Below, in pieces: positions 27,162 through 35,452 of a DNA stretch of 64,000 bases. The notes under the pieces were generated by a model, which did not search any database, had not been told where the DNA came from, and saw only the letters and a program-made list of their open reading frames with translations. Position 1 is the first letter of the stretch, and each line of letters begins with the position of its first letter. The position numbers were made by a program, and so were the translations under genes. The DNA is from Rubrobacteraceae bacterium (GTDB taxonomy: Bacteria; Actinomycetota; Rubrobacteria; Rubrobacterales; Rubrobacteraceae), in the NCBI GenBank assembly GCA_030448125.1, contig JAUJNO010000005.1:1-64000 (forward strand). The letters run 5' to 3'.

Positions 27162-28061
27162 CTATGAGCTCCCTTCCCCTACCTCGTGTTGCACCTGATC
27201 TTCTATGAAGGTCAGGATCGCCGAGTGGTCCCTGTCGCCCCGTCCCTTTGTCTTCAACGACTCCAACATCTGGTCCACGATGGCCGTGACCGGCAACGAC
27301 ACCCCGTACTCCCTGCCCGTCGCGAGCGCTATCCCCAGATCCTTGTGGTGCAAGTCTACCCTAAAGCCCGGCTCGAAGTCGTGCTCGAGGAAATTCTCCT
27401 TTTTGGCCTCCATGACGTTGCTGCCCGCCAGCCCCCCGGAGATCGCCTCTAAGATCTTCTCGGGCGCGACCCCGGCCTTGGAGGCGAGAACGAGGGCCTC
27501 CGAGATCCCCTCCAGCGTCACGGCCACCACGATCTGGTTGGCCGCCTTGGCCGTCTGTCCAGCCCCCGTGGGGCCAACGTGCGTGATGGTGTCACCCATG
27601 ACCTCTAACAGAGGCCTGGCCCGCTCGAAGTCCTCCTCGCCGCCGCCCACCATTATGGCGAGGGTCCCCTGCTGCGCGCCTGGCTCCCCGCCCGACACCG
27701 GCGCATCGAGCATCGTAGCTCCGCGCTCCTCGAGCTTCTCTGCGAGCTCCCGGGTGACCACGGGCGAGATGGTGCTCATGTCCACGACCAAGGACCCTTC
27801 CCTGATCCCCTCCAGTACCCCATCTTCCCCCTCGACGACCTCCTCGACCTGGGGCGAGTCCGGTAGCATGAGGACGATCAAGTCGCACGACTCGGCGACC
27901 TCCCTGGGGCTCCCGGCCACGGTGGCTCCGTCCCCGGCGATCTCCTCGGCCTTTTCTATGGTGCGGTTGTAGAGTACCAGCTCGTGGCCGGCCTCCATGA
28001 GGTTCTGAGCCATCGGCCCGCCCATAATCCCCGTCCCTATGAACCCTACCTTCTCGGCCAT
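27162..28061 (-). CDS. garR: Tartronate semialdehyde reductase (2-hydroxy-3-oxopropionate reductase)
   Basis: 299-residue beta-hydroxyacid dehydrogenase. The N-terminal Rossmann motif is GFIGTGIMGGPMAQNL with NRT at the NADP-favouring position. The substrate signature DAPVSGGEPGAQQGTLAIMV and the catalytic lysine segment GAGQTAKAANQIVV follow, then the C-terminal FRVDLHHKDLGIALATG. It reduces tartronate semialdehyde, the product of glyoxylate carboligase, to glycerate. Its place between hyi and glcD fixes the substrate more firmly than the sequence alone would. Confidence 0.93.
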   Translation of the reverse strand: MAEKVGFIGTGIMGGPMAQNLMEAGHELVLYNRTIEKAEEIAGDGATVAGSPREVAESCDLIVLMLPDSPQVEEVVEGEDGVLEGIREGSLVVDMSTISPVVTRELAEKLEERGATMLDAPVSGGEPGAQQGTLAIMVGGGEEDFERARPLLEVMGDTITHVGPTGAGQTAKAANQIVVAVTLEGISEALVLASKAGVAPEKILEAISGGLAGSNVMEAKKENFLEHDFEPGFRVDLHHKDLGIALATGREYGVSLPVTAIVDQMLESLKTKGRGDRDHSAILTFIEDQVQHEVGEGSS

Positions 28062-28079
28062 CTTCGTCTCCTCTCCTTT

Positions 28080-28901
28080 CTAGAGATTCAGGTCCGAAAC
28101 CTTGACGTCCTTGCCGCGCAGCTCCTTGGGCAGCCAGCCCAGGCTCTCCTCGGTCTCCTCCGTCGAGGGGCCGTACTCGAGGCCCACGTAGCCATCGTAT
28201 CCCAGCTCCTCCAGGATGCCGAAGACGTAGGGGTAGTGGATCTCACCCGTCCCCGGCTCCGTGCGATCCGGCGAGTCTGCGATCTGGACGTGCCCGATCA
28301 TGTCGAAGTGCTCCCTTATGTTGGCGGCCAGGTTCCCCTCCATCCGCTGCATCTGGAAGGAGTCGTACTGGAGCCCCACGTTCTCGCGACCCACGCTCCT
28401 TACGAACTCGGCCGCCTGCTCCGTCGTGCTCAACAGGTACGGCCCATTGTCGAACGTGCTCAGCGCCTCCACCACGACCTCGACGCCGGCCTCCCGGGCC
28501 TCGTCGGCGGCAAACCCGACGTTCTTCCTCGCGAGCTCGAGCTGCTCCTCCCTACCCATGCCGTCTATCTCAAGCCCGACGAGGACGTTCATCCTCCGGC
28601 ACCCCAGGGACCGCGCCAGCTCCAGCGCCACGGGCACGTTCTCCTGGAACTGCCCTTCCCGCTCTGGATCGCTGGCCAGCCCCCGGTCCCCGGCCCCCAA
28701 CATGTCCCCGGCGTCGAAGTTGAAGAGCGCGACCTCGACCCCCGCGTCCTTGACCGCCTTCTCGACCTCCCCCGGGTCCTCCCCCGCGGCCCCAGGCCAC
28801 CAGAACTCAACCGCCGAAAAGCCCGTCTCGGCCGCCCGCCCGAAACGCTCCAGAAACGGAGCCTCACTGAACAACATGAAAACGTTCGCGCAGAACCTCA
28901 T
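28080..28901 (-). CDS. hyi: Hydroxypyruvate isomerase
   Basis: 273 residues from ATG 28901 (GGAGGAGG upstream); an upstream in-frame extension lacks a ribosome binding site. Xylose-isomerase-like TIM barrel opening RFCANVFMLFSEAPFLERF, with metal/substrate residues in FNFDAGDMLGAGDRGLASD, VEALSTFDNGPYLLSTTE, GLQYDSFQMQRMEGNL and VQIADSPDRTEPGTGEIHY. All are strongly Hyi-like. It interconverts hydroxypyruvate and tartronate semialdehyde. It is the first gene of the hyi-garR-glcDEF-citE-like operon. The IclR-type operator and promoter lie at 28956-29006. Confidence 0.93.
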   Translation of the reverse strand: MRFCANVFMLFSEAPFLERFGRAAETGFSAVEFWWPGAAGEDPGEVEKAVKDAGVEVALFNFDAGDMLGAGDRGLASDPEREGQFQENVPVALELARSLGCRRMNVLVGLEIDGMGREEQLELARKNVGFAADEAREAGVEVVVEALSTFDNGPYLLSTTEQAAEFVRSVGRENVGLQYDSFQMQRMEGNLAANIREHFDMIGHVQIADSPDRTEPGTGEIHYPYVFGILEELGYDGYVGLEYGPSTEETEESLGWLPKELRGKDVKVSDLNL

Positions 28902-28955
28902 ATGCCTCCTCCCATCGCCCCGAAACTCACCCAACAACTTCGCAATCCCAAGCAC

Positions 28956-29006
28956 TTACTAGCACAGCCGCAAGCCTCGGTAAAGTGTATATTCCGTATC
29001 GTGGAA
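28956..29006 (-). promoter_or_regulatory. IclR-type operator A and promoter of the hyi-glcDEF operon
   Basis: Operator TTCCGTATCGTGGAA at 28992-29006, an inverted repeat (TTCC...GGAA) sharing the GTATCGT core with two other sites in the window. Reading the minus strand, after 7 bp comes TTTACC (28984-28979), a 17-bp spacer, and TAGTAA (28961-28956). This puts the start of transcription about 48 nt before the hyi ATG. The operator lies just upstream of the -35 box and downstream of the iclR stop (29026). Confidence 0.7.
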
Positions 29007-29025
29007 AAGGAGGCGGTCGTGGCTC

Positions 29026-29871
29026 TCAGGAGGAGCCGAAAGCTTCGGCGAAGGCGGCGGAGATCCTCTTGATATCGGGGACGAGTTCGTCCAGGCGTCC
29101 TTTCTTCAGGCGGCTCGCGGGGCCAGAGATGCTCATGGCAGCGAAGACCTCGCCATCCGGGCCGAAGATGGGAGCAGCGAGGCAACGGACGCCTTCTTCT
29201 TGCTCCTCGAAGTCGATCGCGTAGCCGTCCTTGCGGACCTTCTCGAGCTCGGCCTTTAGTTGGGAGGGGTCGGTTATCGTGCTCACGGTATGTTGGGACA
29301 GGCCCGTACGGGCGATGACGAAATCTATGAGACGCGGCGATTGGTAGGCCAGGAGGATCTTCCCCGTCCCGCATGAGTGGAGGGGAATCCGGTTGCCCGG
29401 CTCGGTGAATATCCGTAGTATGCGGGTCGGCGGGGAGGCCTGCTCTATGTATACAGCCGAACTCCCCTCCAGCATCGCCAGGTTCGCGGTCTCCTGGCTC
29501 ACCTGCATCAGCTCTTCGAGGAACGGCAGGGCCAGAGGTCCGATGCGCTCCCGGGCCGCGATAGCCATCATCAGGGCCTTGAACCCCAGGTCGTAGCGCC
29601 GGGTCCGCTCGTCCCGGCGGACGTAGCCCTGGGCGGTCAGCGTAGCCAGAAGCCGATGCACCGTCCCCACCGCCAGGTCCGTGGCCTCCCCGATCTCGCT
29701 CACCCCTAGATCTCCCCCCGAACGGCTCAGGAACTCCAGAATTTCCAGCGCCCGCTCGACTGACTGGACCCCTCCCGTGCGCTGCTCCGTTTCCTTCTCC
29801 ACCTCGACCTCACCCGTCTTTGCCTCGCCGGACGCGAAAAGACCGCACCGATGGAAGGCTCTCACGAGCAC
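29026..29871 (-). CDS. IclR family transcriptional regulator of the glycolate/glyoxylate genes
   Basis: 281 residues. The N-terminal winged helix-turn-helix is at about residues 36-95 (SVERALEILEFL, LAVGTVHRLLATLTAQGYV, RRYDLG). The C-terminal effector domain reads RIPLHSCGTGKILLAYQSP, YAIDFEEQEEGVRCLAAPIF and AAMSISGPASRL, the IclR pattern for small acid ligands such as glyoxylate. The first about 30 residues are variable, so a later start is possible. It sits between hyi and gcl. Operator B lies 20 bp upstream of its start, so autoregulation is likely, and operator A lies just behind it. The effector is probably glyoxylate or a relative (inferred). Confidence 0.92.
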   Translation of the reverse strand: MLVRAFHRCGLFASGEAKTGEVEVEKETEQRTGGVQSVERALEILEFLSRSGGDLGVSEIGEATDLAVGTVHRLLATLTAQGYVRRDERTRRYDLGFKALMMAIAARERIGPLALPFLEELMQVSQETANLAMLEGSSAVYIEQASPPTRILRIFTEPGNRIPLHSCGTGKILLAYQSPRLIDFVIARTGLSQHTVSTITDPSQLKAELEKVRKDGYAIDFEEQEEGVRCLAAPIFGPDGEVFAAMSISGPASRLKKGRLDELVPDIKRISAAFAEAFGSS

Positions 29872-29889
29872 GCCGGGCCGTCAAGCTGT

Positions 29890-29942
29890 TTTTCGTATCG
29901 TGAAAAGGGGGGTTGCAGGCGGCAAGTGCCAAGTGACACAAT
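29890..29942 (+). promoter_or_regulatory. IclR-type operator B and gcl promoter (also upstream of iclR)
   Basis: TTTCGTATCGTGAAA at 29891-29905 (extends to TTTTCGTATCGTGAAAA, 29890-29906). Seven bases later is TTGCAG (29913-29918), an 18-bp spacer, and CACAAT (29937-29942), so transcription should start about 32 nt before the gcl ATG. The operator is 20 bp from the divergent iclR start codon, so one site can serve both genes. The surrounding sequence is homologous to that before the first permease gene. Confidence 0.75.
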
Positions 29943-29980
29943 CGGATGGGAACGGATCGTGGGGAAAAGGAGGTCCTTCT

Positions 29981-31765
29981 ATGGCGAAGATGAGGGTCAT
30001 GGAGGCGGCGGTACAGGTTATGGAAGACGAGGGCGTCGAGTACGTCTTCGGCATACCAGGGGCGGCGATCCTACCCCTATTCAAGGCGCTCGAAGGTTCG
30101 GAGAAGATCGAGACCCTCGCTGTGCGCCACGAGGAGGGTGGGACGCACGCGGCGGACGGCTACGCCCGGGTTACGGGGAAGGTGGGCATCAACATCGGCA
30201 CCTCGGGACCTGCGGGGACCAACATGATCACGGGCCTCTACACCTGCATGGCCGACTCTATACCGATCATTTGCATTACAGGACAGGCCCCGACACACAT
30301 GCTACACCAGGAAGCTTTTCAGGCCGTAGACATAGTGGAGATAGCAAAGCCGGTCACCAAGTGGGCCGTGCAAGCCAAAGAGACGGCCCAGATACCCTGG
30401 ATCTTCCGCAAGGCCTTCAAGATAGCGCGCGAGGGACGCCCCGGCCCGGTCCTCATAGACCTGCCGCTCAACGTGACGCAGGGCCAGGAGGTGGAGTACG
30501 ACCTGGAGCTCGACGCCCCGCTGTCCTTCGAGACGCCCGAACCCAACCCGGACGCCATCCGGCGCGCGGTCGAGATGATCCTGGAGGCCGAGAGGCCAAT
30601 GCTCATGCCCGGAGGCGGGGTCATGATCTCCGAAGCCTGGGAAGAGCTCGTCGAGCTCGCCGAGTACCTCCAGGTGCCGGTGACCCCAACGTACATGGGC
30701 AAGGGCGTCATCCGTGAGGACCACCCGCTCTACGCCGGGATCGTCGGCATCCAGACCAACCAGCGCTGGGCCAACGCACTCTTTTTGGAGAGCGACCTCG
30801 TCGTCGGGATCGGCAACCGCTGGGCCGAGCGACACACCGGAGACCCAGAGGTCTACATGGGGGAGCGCAAGTTCGTGCACATAGACATAGACCCCTTCCA
30901 GCTCGGTCGGGTCATCCCGCCCGAGCTCGGCATCGTCTCCGATGCCAGGCTCGCATTGAAGGCAATGCGCTCCGCCGCCGGGGATATGACCGAGGCGCGC
31001 GAGCCCGGTTCCTGGGTCGAGAGGGTCGACGAGCTCCGCTCGACCATGCGCAGGAAGATGGACTTCGACGACGTGCCGATCAAACCGCAGCGCGTGTTCA
31101 AGGAGATAAATGAGTTCTTTGACGAGGACACCATCTTCGTGACGGCGATAGGTCTCTACCAGATCTGGTCGGGCCAGTTCCAGGAGACTTACAAGCCGCG
31201 CCACTACCTCTGCTGCGGGCAGGCGGGCCCCTTGGGGTGGGAGGTCCCAGCGTGCATCGGGGCCAAGCTCGGCAAGCCGGACAACCTCGTCGTGGGGGTC
31301 GTCGGGGACTACACCTTCCAGTTCTTAGAGGAGGAGATAGCGGTCGCCGTCCAGTATCGGGTGCCCTACGTGCTCATCATGGTGAACAACGCCTACGCGA
31401 GCCTGATCCGGCAGCCCGAGGATAAGAACTACGACATGGACTTCGCTGTGAGCTTCGCCTACGAGGGACCAGACGGGGAGGGACCGAACGAAGGACCGGA
31501 AGGCCCCATGGGCGTGGACTTCGTCGCCCTTATGGAGGCCATGGGCGCCTTGGGCCGCCGGGTCACGAAGCCCGACGACATGAAGGAAGCGTTCCAGTGG
31601 GCCGTCGAGGTCAGCCAGGAGAAGCAGGTCCCGGCGCTCGTCGAGGTCATCGTGGAGCGGGAGACGGACGCGTCGATGGGCGGCTCTATAGACGCCATAA
31701 ATGAGTTCGAGCCCGTCGAGGACAGCGCCTCCGAACCTTCGGACTCGATCCCGCAGAGGGACTAG
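29981..31765 (+). CDS. gcl: Glyoxylate carboligase (tartronate-semialdehyde synthase) with Glu at position 51
   Basis: 594 residues from ATG 29981, behind AAAAGGAGG; the open frame extends upstream without a start signal. It joins two glyoxylates to tartronate semialdehyde plus CO2 on thiamine diphosphate. It tracks E. coli Gcl (as I recall it) from AKMR to the end: ITGQAPTHMLHQEAFQAVDI, GNRWAERHTGDPEVY, CGQAGPLGWEVPACIG, the ThDP motif VVGDYTFQFLEEEIAVA and VNNAYASLIRQ. The C-terminal SMGGSIDAINEFE also matches. At residue 51 (RHEEGGTHAADGY) it has the canonical ThDP-activating Glu, where E. coli Gcl famously has Val. It is the first gene of the plus-strand arm. Confidence 0.93.
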   Translation: MAKMRVMEAAVQVMEDEGVEYVFGIPGAAILPLFKALEGSEKIETLAVRHEEGGTHAADGYARVTGKVGINIGTSGPAGTNMITGLYTCMADSIPIICITGQAPTHMLHQEAFQAVDIVEIAKPVTKWAVQAKETAQIPWIFRKAFKIAREGRPGPVLIDLPLNVTQGQEVEYDLELDAPLSFETPEPNPDAIRRAVEMILEAERPMLMPGGGVMISEAWEELVELAEYLQVPVTPTYMGKGVIREDHPLYAGIVGIQTNQRWANALFLESDLVVGIGNRWAERHTGDPEVYMGERKFVHIDIDPFQLGRVIPPELGIVSDARLALKAMRSAAGDMTEAREPGSWVERVDELRSTMRRKMDFDDVPIKPQRVFKEINEFFDEDTIFVTAIGLYQIWSGQFQETYKPRHYLCCGQAGPLGWEVPACIGAKLGKPDNLVVGVVGDYTFQFLEEEIAVAVQYRVPYVLIMVNNAYASLIRQPEDKNYDMDFAVSFAYEGPDGEGPNEGPEGPMGVDFVALMEAMGALGRRVTKPDDMKEAFQWAVEVSQEKQVPALVEVIVERETDASMGGSIDAINEFEPVEDSASEPSDSIPQRD

Positions 31766-31795
31766 GAGGTCCGTAGGAAAGGAAGCGGCCAGACG

Positions 31796-32074
31796 ATGGC
31801 GGAGAGGCCTGCCAACACCGATAGCAGGGCGCCCATGCGGCTATACGCCTTTTTGGGGCAATCCCTGGCGGAGGAGGGAATAGGCGAAGCGAACCCGTAC
31901 GCAGAGTGGGTCGAGACCTACTCCGACCCCGAGTTCGAGGCACTAGCCGCCAAACTCGAAGGCTTGCTGGACCGCTACGCCTCCGACACCCCCGCCGTAC
32001 GGGCCGCCTACCGCCGGGCTATGGTCCTCGAGTTGGCGTTCTTCGAAGCCAACGCGGAAGGGACTACCGGATGA
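31796..32074 (+). pseudogene. C-terminal half of a TenA-family (thiaminase II-like) protein
   Basis: 92 residues, 30 bp after gcl. LYAFLGQSLAEEG, NPYAEWVETYSDPEFEALAA, LEGLLDRYASDTPAVRAAYR and VLELAFFEANAEG follow the C-terminal half of TenA proteins closely, including the PYxxWxxTY motif. The N-terminal half, with the active-site Cys and Asp region, is absent, and gcl fills the space where it would be. TenA salvages the pyrimidine of thiamine, and Gcl needs thiamine diphosphate, so the neighbour may not be accidental. It could also be a trimmed domain with a new role. An ATG and a weak GGAAG site are present. Confidence 0.6.
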
Positions 32075-32134
32075 GCCCGAGCGCCGAAAGGATCTCGTGG
32101 CGTAGAGAAGGACCTGGCGAGAAGGAGGAGCCCG

Positions 32135-33565
32135 ATGGGTAGCTGGAGCGCCGGCGCGTTTCTTTTCCTGGTGGCCGCCGCGTTCGCGGGGGCGGGGATC
32201 GCCTATTCCCGGGGTCGCATCGGCACCCTCGAGGATTACATCACCGCCCGGGGCACCGTGGGCGCTTTGACCGCCGCGGCGACGTTGGTGGCTTCTGGGA
32301 TGGGGGCCTGGATCCTTTTCGGGCCAGCGGAGGCGGCCACTTGGGGCGGTCTACCGACCATCCTGGGGTACGCCCTGGGAGCGGCGGTCCCCCTGCTGGT
32401 CTTTATCCCTCTAGGCAACCGCCTCCGGCGGCTGATGCCGGAAGGGCATACGCTCACCGAGTACGTCTGGTACCGCTACGGGCGAGGTATGTACTTGTTC
32501 ACCCTGTTCGTGATCATCCTCTATATGTTCGTCTTCCTGGCGGCGGAGATAACCGGCATGGCCTTCATCGCCAACCTGGTCGCCGGCATCCCCTTATGGG
32601 TTACGGCCCTGATCGTCACGGGGGCTACCTTGGCCTACACCGCTTACGGCGGGCTCAAAGCCTCCATCTTCACAGACGTGGTGCAGTTGACGTTGATTGT
32701 GCCCCTTCTCGCGGCTATCGTGGTCGTGGGATACTTAGCCTTGGGCGGGATTCAGCCTTCCGCCGCAGGTCTAGCCGAGAAGGCCCCTGATCTGACAGAA
32801 TGGGGAAACCTCTCGGGCCTCGAAGGAGGTCTGACGTTCATCATCGCGATCCTGGCGGCGAACCTCTTTCACCAGGGCTACTGGCAGCGGATCTACGCCG
32901 TCCGCGACCGAAGGGCTCTGCGCGGTGGGTTCCTAATCGCGGCTGCGGCGGTGGTGCCCATAGTCTTCGCGATGGGCCTCTTCGGGCTCGCCGCGGTCGG
33001 CCTGGACAAAGCGCAGACGCCTTCGGTGGCCTTCTTTAGTGTCCTGCTCGGGGTCCTGCCGCCGTGGCTCACGGTGGGGCTCGTGATCCTTGGCCTCGCC
33101 CTCGTGATGAGTAGTGCTGACACGCTCCTCAACGGCATCTCCAGCATCATCGCCGTGGATCTACACCGGGCGGTACCTGAAGTGCGGACCGGTTTCCTAC
33201 TACGCGTTTCCCGATGGTCCACCGTGGTGCTGGCGATCCCGCTCTTGTTAATCGCCTCGCAAGGCTATAGCGTGCTCTACTTGTTCCTCATCGCGGACCT
33301 GGTGTGCGCGGCGGCGGTCTTCCCCGTCTTCTACGGGCTCTACAGCGAACGCTACACGGGACGGGCCGCCCTATCGGGCACGCTGGCCGGCCTGCTGGCC
33401 GGAGGGCTGCTCTTCCCAGACCCGGCCATGACCCGGGGCAGCTTGTTCTGGGCGTTCGTGGTGGCGGTCTTGGTCGCGGTGGTCGTCTCTTTGCTGCTGA
33501 CGCCTCGGAGGAGCACGTTCGATCTGCGTTCTCTCGCAGGAGCCACGCAGCATATCAGGGGTTAG
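32135..33565 (+). CDS. Sodium:solute symporter (SSS) family transporter
   Basis: 476 residues with about 13 membrane segments, ATG 32135 behind AAGGAGGAG. SSS features: GTLEDYITARGTVGALTAAA near the N-terminus, the AGGLKASI-like TAYGGLKASIFTDVVQLTL, the sodium-site region LVMSSADTLLNGISSIIAVD, and multiple Gly/Ala-rich helices. It imports an organic solute with Na+. Position between gcl and glycerate 2-kinase suggests a C2/C3 hydroxy acid, glyoxylate precursor or allantoin-like compound, but the substrate is not readable from sequence. Confidence 0.87.
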   Translation: MGSWSAGAFLFLVAAAFAGAGIAYSRGRIGTLEDYITARGTVGALTAAATLVASGMGAWILFGPAEAATWGGLPTILGYALGAAVPLLVFIPLGNRLRRLMPEGHTLTEYVWYRYGRGMYLFTLFVIILYMFVFLAAEITGMAFIANLVAGIPLWVTALIVTGATLAYTAYGGLKASIFTDVVQLTLIVPLLAAIVVVGYLALGGIQPSAAGLAEKAPDLTEWGNLSGLEGGLTFIIAILAANLFHQGYWQRIYAVRDRRALRGGFLIAAAAVVPIVFAMGLFGLAAVGLDKAQTPSVAFFSVLLGVLPPWLTVGLVILGLALVMSSADTLLNGISSIIAVDLHRAVPEVRTGFLLRVSRWSTVVLAIPLLLIASQGYSVLYLFLIADLVCAAAVFPVFYGLYSERYTGRAALSGTLAGLLAGGLLFPDPAMTRGSLFWAFVVAVLVAVVVSLLLTPRRSTFDLRSLAGATQHIRG

Positions 33566-33615
33566 AGGATAACTTGCCGGTGGAGCGGTGCTACACATTC
33601 TACAAAGGAGGAGAG

Positions 33616-33996
33616 ATGGCACGTTACTTGACTATACGGAGCGAAGAGGCCGACTTGAAGGGGGATCTGGGCGAGGGTCCCACGGCGGAGGAGATCTGGG
33701 AGCGCCTGCCGTTCGAAGGCCCGGCGAACTTTTGGGGGGACGAGATCTACTTCGAGATCCCGGTCTCCATGGAGCCAGAAAGCGAGGCCCGGGAGACGGT
33801 GGAGGTGGGAGACGTATGCTACTGGCCCCAGGGGGAGGCGCTCTGCATCTTCTTCGGCCCCACGCCGGCCAGCACCGACGAGAAACCCAAGGCGGCGAGT
33901 CCCGTAACGGTCGTCGGCAGGATATCCGAGGGGTTGAATGACGTAGAGCGAATTAAGTCGGGCGAGACCCTCAGGGTCGAAGGCGCCGAAGAGTAA
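33616..33996 (+). CDS. Cyclophilin-like fold protein (DUF3830/TM1367-like)
   Basis: 126 residues, ATG 33616 with AAAGGAGGAG at 33603-33612. The pattern is TAEEIWERLPFEGPANFWGD, then EIYFEIPVSMEPE, then VGDVCYWPQGEALCIFFGPT and VVGRISEGLNDVERIKSGE. This belongs to the small cyclophilin-like beta-barrel family that accompanies transporters and amidohydrolases in catabolic operons. The biochemical role of the family is unknown. It sits between the symporter and the kinase with 11 bp to the latter, so it is part of the catabolic operon. Confidence 0.8.
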   Translation: MARYLTIRSEEADLKGDLGEGPTAEEIWERLPFEGPANFWGDEIYFEIPVSMEPESEARETVEVGDVCYWPQGEALCIFFGPTPASTDEKPKAASPVTVVGRISEGLNDVERIKSGETLRVEGAEE

Positions 33997-34006
33997 GGAA
34001 ATCACC

Positions 34007-35314
34007 GTGGAAGATGATCTTAAGAAGATCCTCTCGGCCGGCCTCGCGGCGGCGGACCCGAAGGAGGCCGTCCTGCGCTCAGTGCGGCTAGAGGAGGACG
34101 CCGTGATCTCCGGCGACGAGCGCTTCGAGGCCGAGAGGATCTTCGTGCTGGCGGCCGGCAAGGCGGCAGGCCCGATGGCCGGGGCCGCCGAAGAGCTTTT
34201 CGGCGACAGGATCGCCGGCGGCGTGGTCGTCACCAAAGACGAGCATGAGGCCGCTCCTGGGCGACTGGAGACGATCTTCGCCGCCCATCCCGAGCCTGAC
34301 GAGCGCGGCGTGGAGGCTGCCCGTCGGGCCGAGGAGCTCGTGGAGTCCCTGCAGGAAGGGGACCTGCTGCTCGCCCTTATCTCCGGCGGCGCCTCGGCGC
34401 TCTTGGCCGACCCAGCCCCGCCCATAGAGCTCGAAGACCTGGAGCGGCTAACCGGGGAGCTTCTCCGCAGCGGGGCGGACATAGCGGAGATCAACGCCGT
34501 CCGCAAGCACGTCTCCGCGCTCAAGGGCGGCGGCCTCGTGCGCCTGGCCACCCCCGCGCGCACACTCGCTCTCCTCCTCTCCGATGTAGTGGGCGACGAC
34601 CCCTCCTCCATAGCCAGTGGCCTCACCGCCCCCGACCCGACCACCCTGGACGACGCGCAAAGCGTGCTGCGACGCTACGACATAAAACCGCCCGAAAGCA
34701 TCTCCGCCCACCTAGAAGACGGCGCCGACGAGACACCGAAACCGGGCGACGATATCTTCGAGGGCGTCGCGAACGTCGTCTGCGGCGGCGGGCGACACGC
34801 GGCCGAGGCCGCCGTCCGGAAGGCCCAGGATCTTGGCTACGCGCCGCTCCTGCTCTCCACCACCGTCACCGGCGACGCTCAATGTGTAGCCTCCGTGTAC
34901 GCGGCCGTGATCCGGGAGGTTTTGGAGACCGGCAACCCAGTCCCACCGCCCTGCGCCCTCGTCTCAGGCGGCGAGGCCACCGTGACCGTCCGCGGAGAAG
35001 GCACGGGCGGCCCCAACCAGGAGTTCGCCCTCGCCCTCGCCGCGGAGCTCGAAGGCGTCGAGGGCTGGGCAGCCTTCGCGGTCGACACCGACGGCAACGA
35101 CGGCCCCACCGACGCCGCCGGGGGATCGGTGACCGGCGCGACGGCGGGCGCCATCCGCGAGAACAGCCTGGATCCCGAAGAGGCGCTGGCGAACAACGAT
35201 GCGTACGCGGCCCTGAAGGCGGGAGGAGCGCTGCTCGTCACCGGGCCGACCGGCACCAACGTCAACGACCTCCGGGTGGCGCTCGTGGCGGGCTCCGAAG
35301 GCGACTTCGCGTAG
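34007..35314 (+). CDS. Glycerate 2-kinase (MOFRL/GckA type)
   Basis: 435 residues from GTG 34007. Family landmarks in order are LAAGKAAGPMAGAAEELFGD, ALISGGASALLADP, INAVRKHVSALKGGGLVRLA and SDVVGDDPSSIASGLTAPDP. The second domain carries LVSGGEATVTVRGEGTGGPN, AVDTDGNDGPTDAAGG and VTGPTGTNVNDLRVALV. Enzymes of this family make 2-phosphoglycerate from glycerate and ATP, unlike the GlxK family, which usually makes 3-phosphoglycerate in some lineages. In this operon it takes the glycerate from tartronate semialdehyde reductase toward PEP. An enolase remnant and pyruvate kinase follow. Confidence 0.93.
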   Translation: MEDDLKKILSAGLAAADPKEAVLRSVRLEEDAVISGDERFEAERIFVLAAGKAAGPMAGAAEELFGDRIAGGVVVTKDEHEAAPGRLETIFAAHPEPDERGVEAARRAEELVESLQEGDLLLALISGGASALLADPAPPIELEDLERLTGELLRSGADIAEINAVRKHVSALKGGGLVRLATPARTLALLLSDVVGDDPSSIASGLTAPDPTTLDDAQSVLRRYDIKPPESISAHLEDGADETPKPGDDIFEGVANVVCGGGRHAAEAAVRKAQDLGYAPLLLSTTVTGDAQCVASVYAAVIREVLETGNPVPPPCALVSGGEATVTVRGEGTGGPNQEFALALAAELEGVEGWAAFAVDTDGNDGPTDAAGGSVTGATAGAIRENSLDPEEALANNDAYAALKAGGALLVTGPTGTNVNDLRVALVAGSEGDFA

Positions 35315-35336
35315 AGCTACAGAGAAGGAGGAGACG

Positions 35337-35447
35337 GTGGCAAACGTCGAACGCAGAGCGCATGTCGTACAGAGGCAACGTGGAGATTCGGGTACAAGCG
35401 CGGTTAAGTTAGCGAGCGTGAGCGAATCGAGGGTCGAAAGGAGATGA
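35337..35447 (+). CDS. Possible 36-residue leader/small ORF
   Basis: GTG 35337 directly follows a very good GAAGGAGGAG site and runs 36 codons (VANVERRAHVVQRQRGDSG...) to a TGA that overlaps the AGGAGATGATG region of the next gene. There is no recognisable domain. It may be a real small protein, a translational leader, or what is left of a lost gene's 5' end, as with the enolase remnant nearby. Confidence 0.3.
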   Translation: MANVERRAHVVQRQRGDSGTSAVKLASVSESRVERR

Positions 35448-35452
35448 TGCGT

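Noticed and set aside
29681..29980. 100-codon upstream extension of gcl
   Set aside because: It is antisense to iclR, crosses the operator and promoter, and the ideal ribosome binding site precedes ATG 29981.
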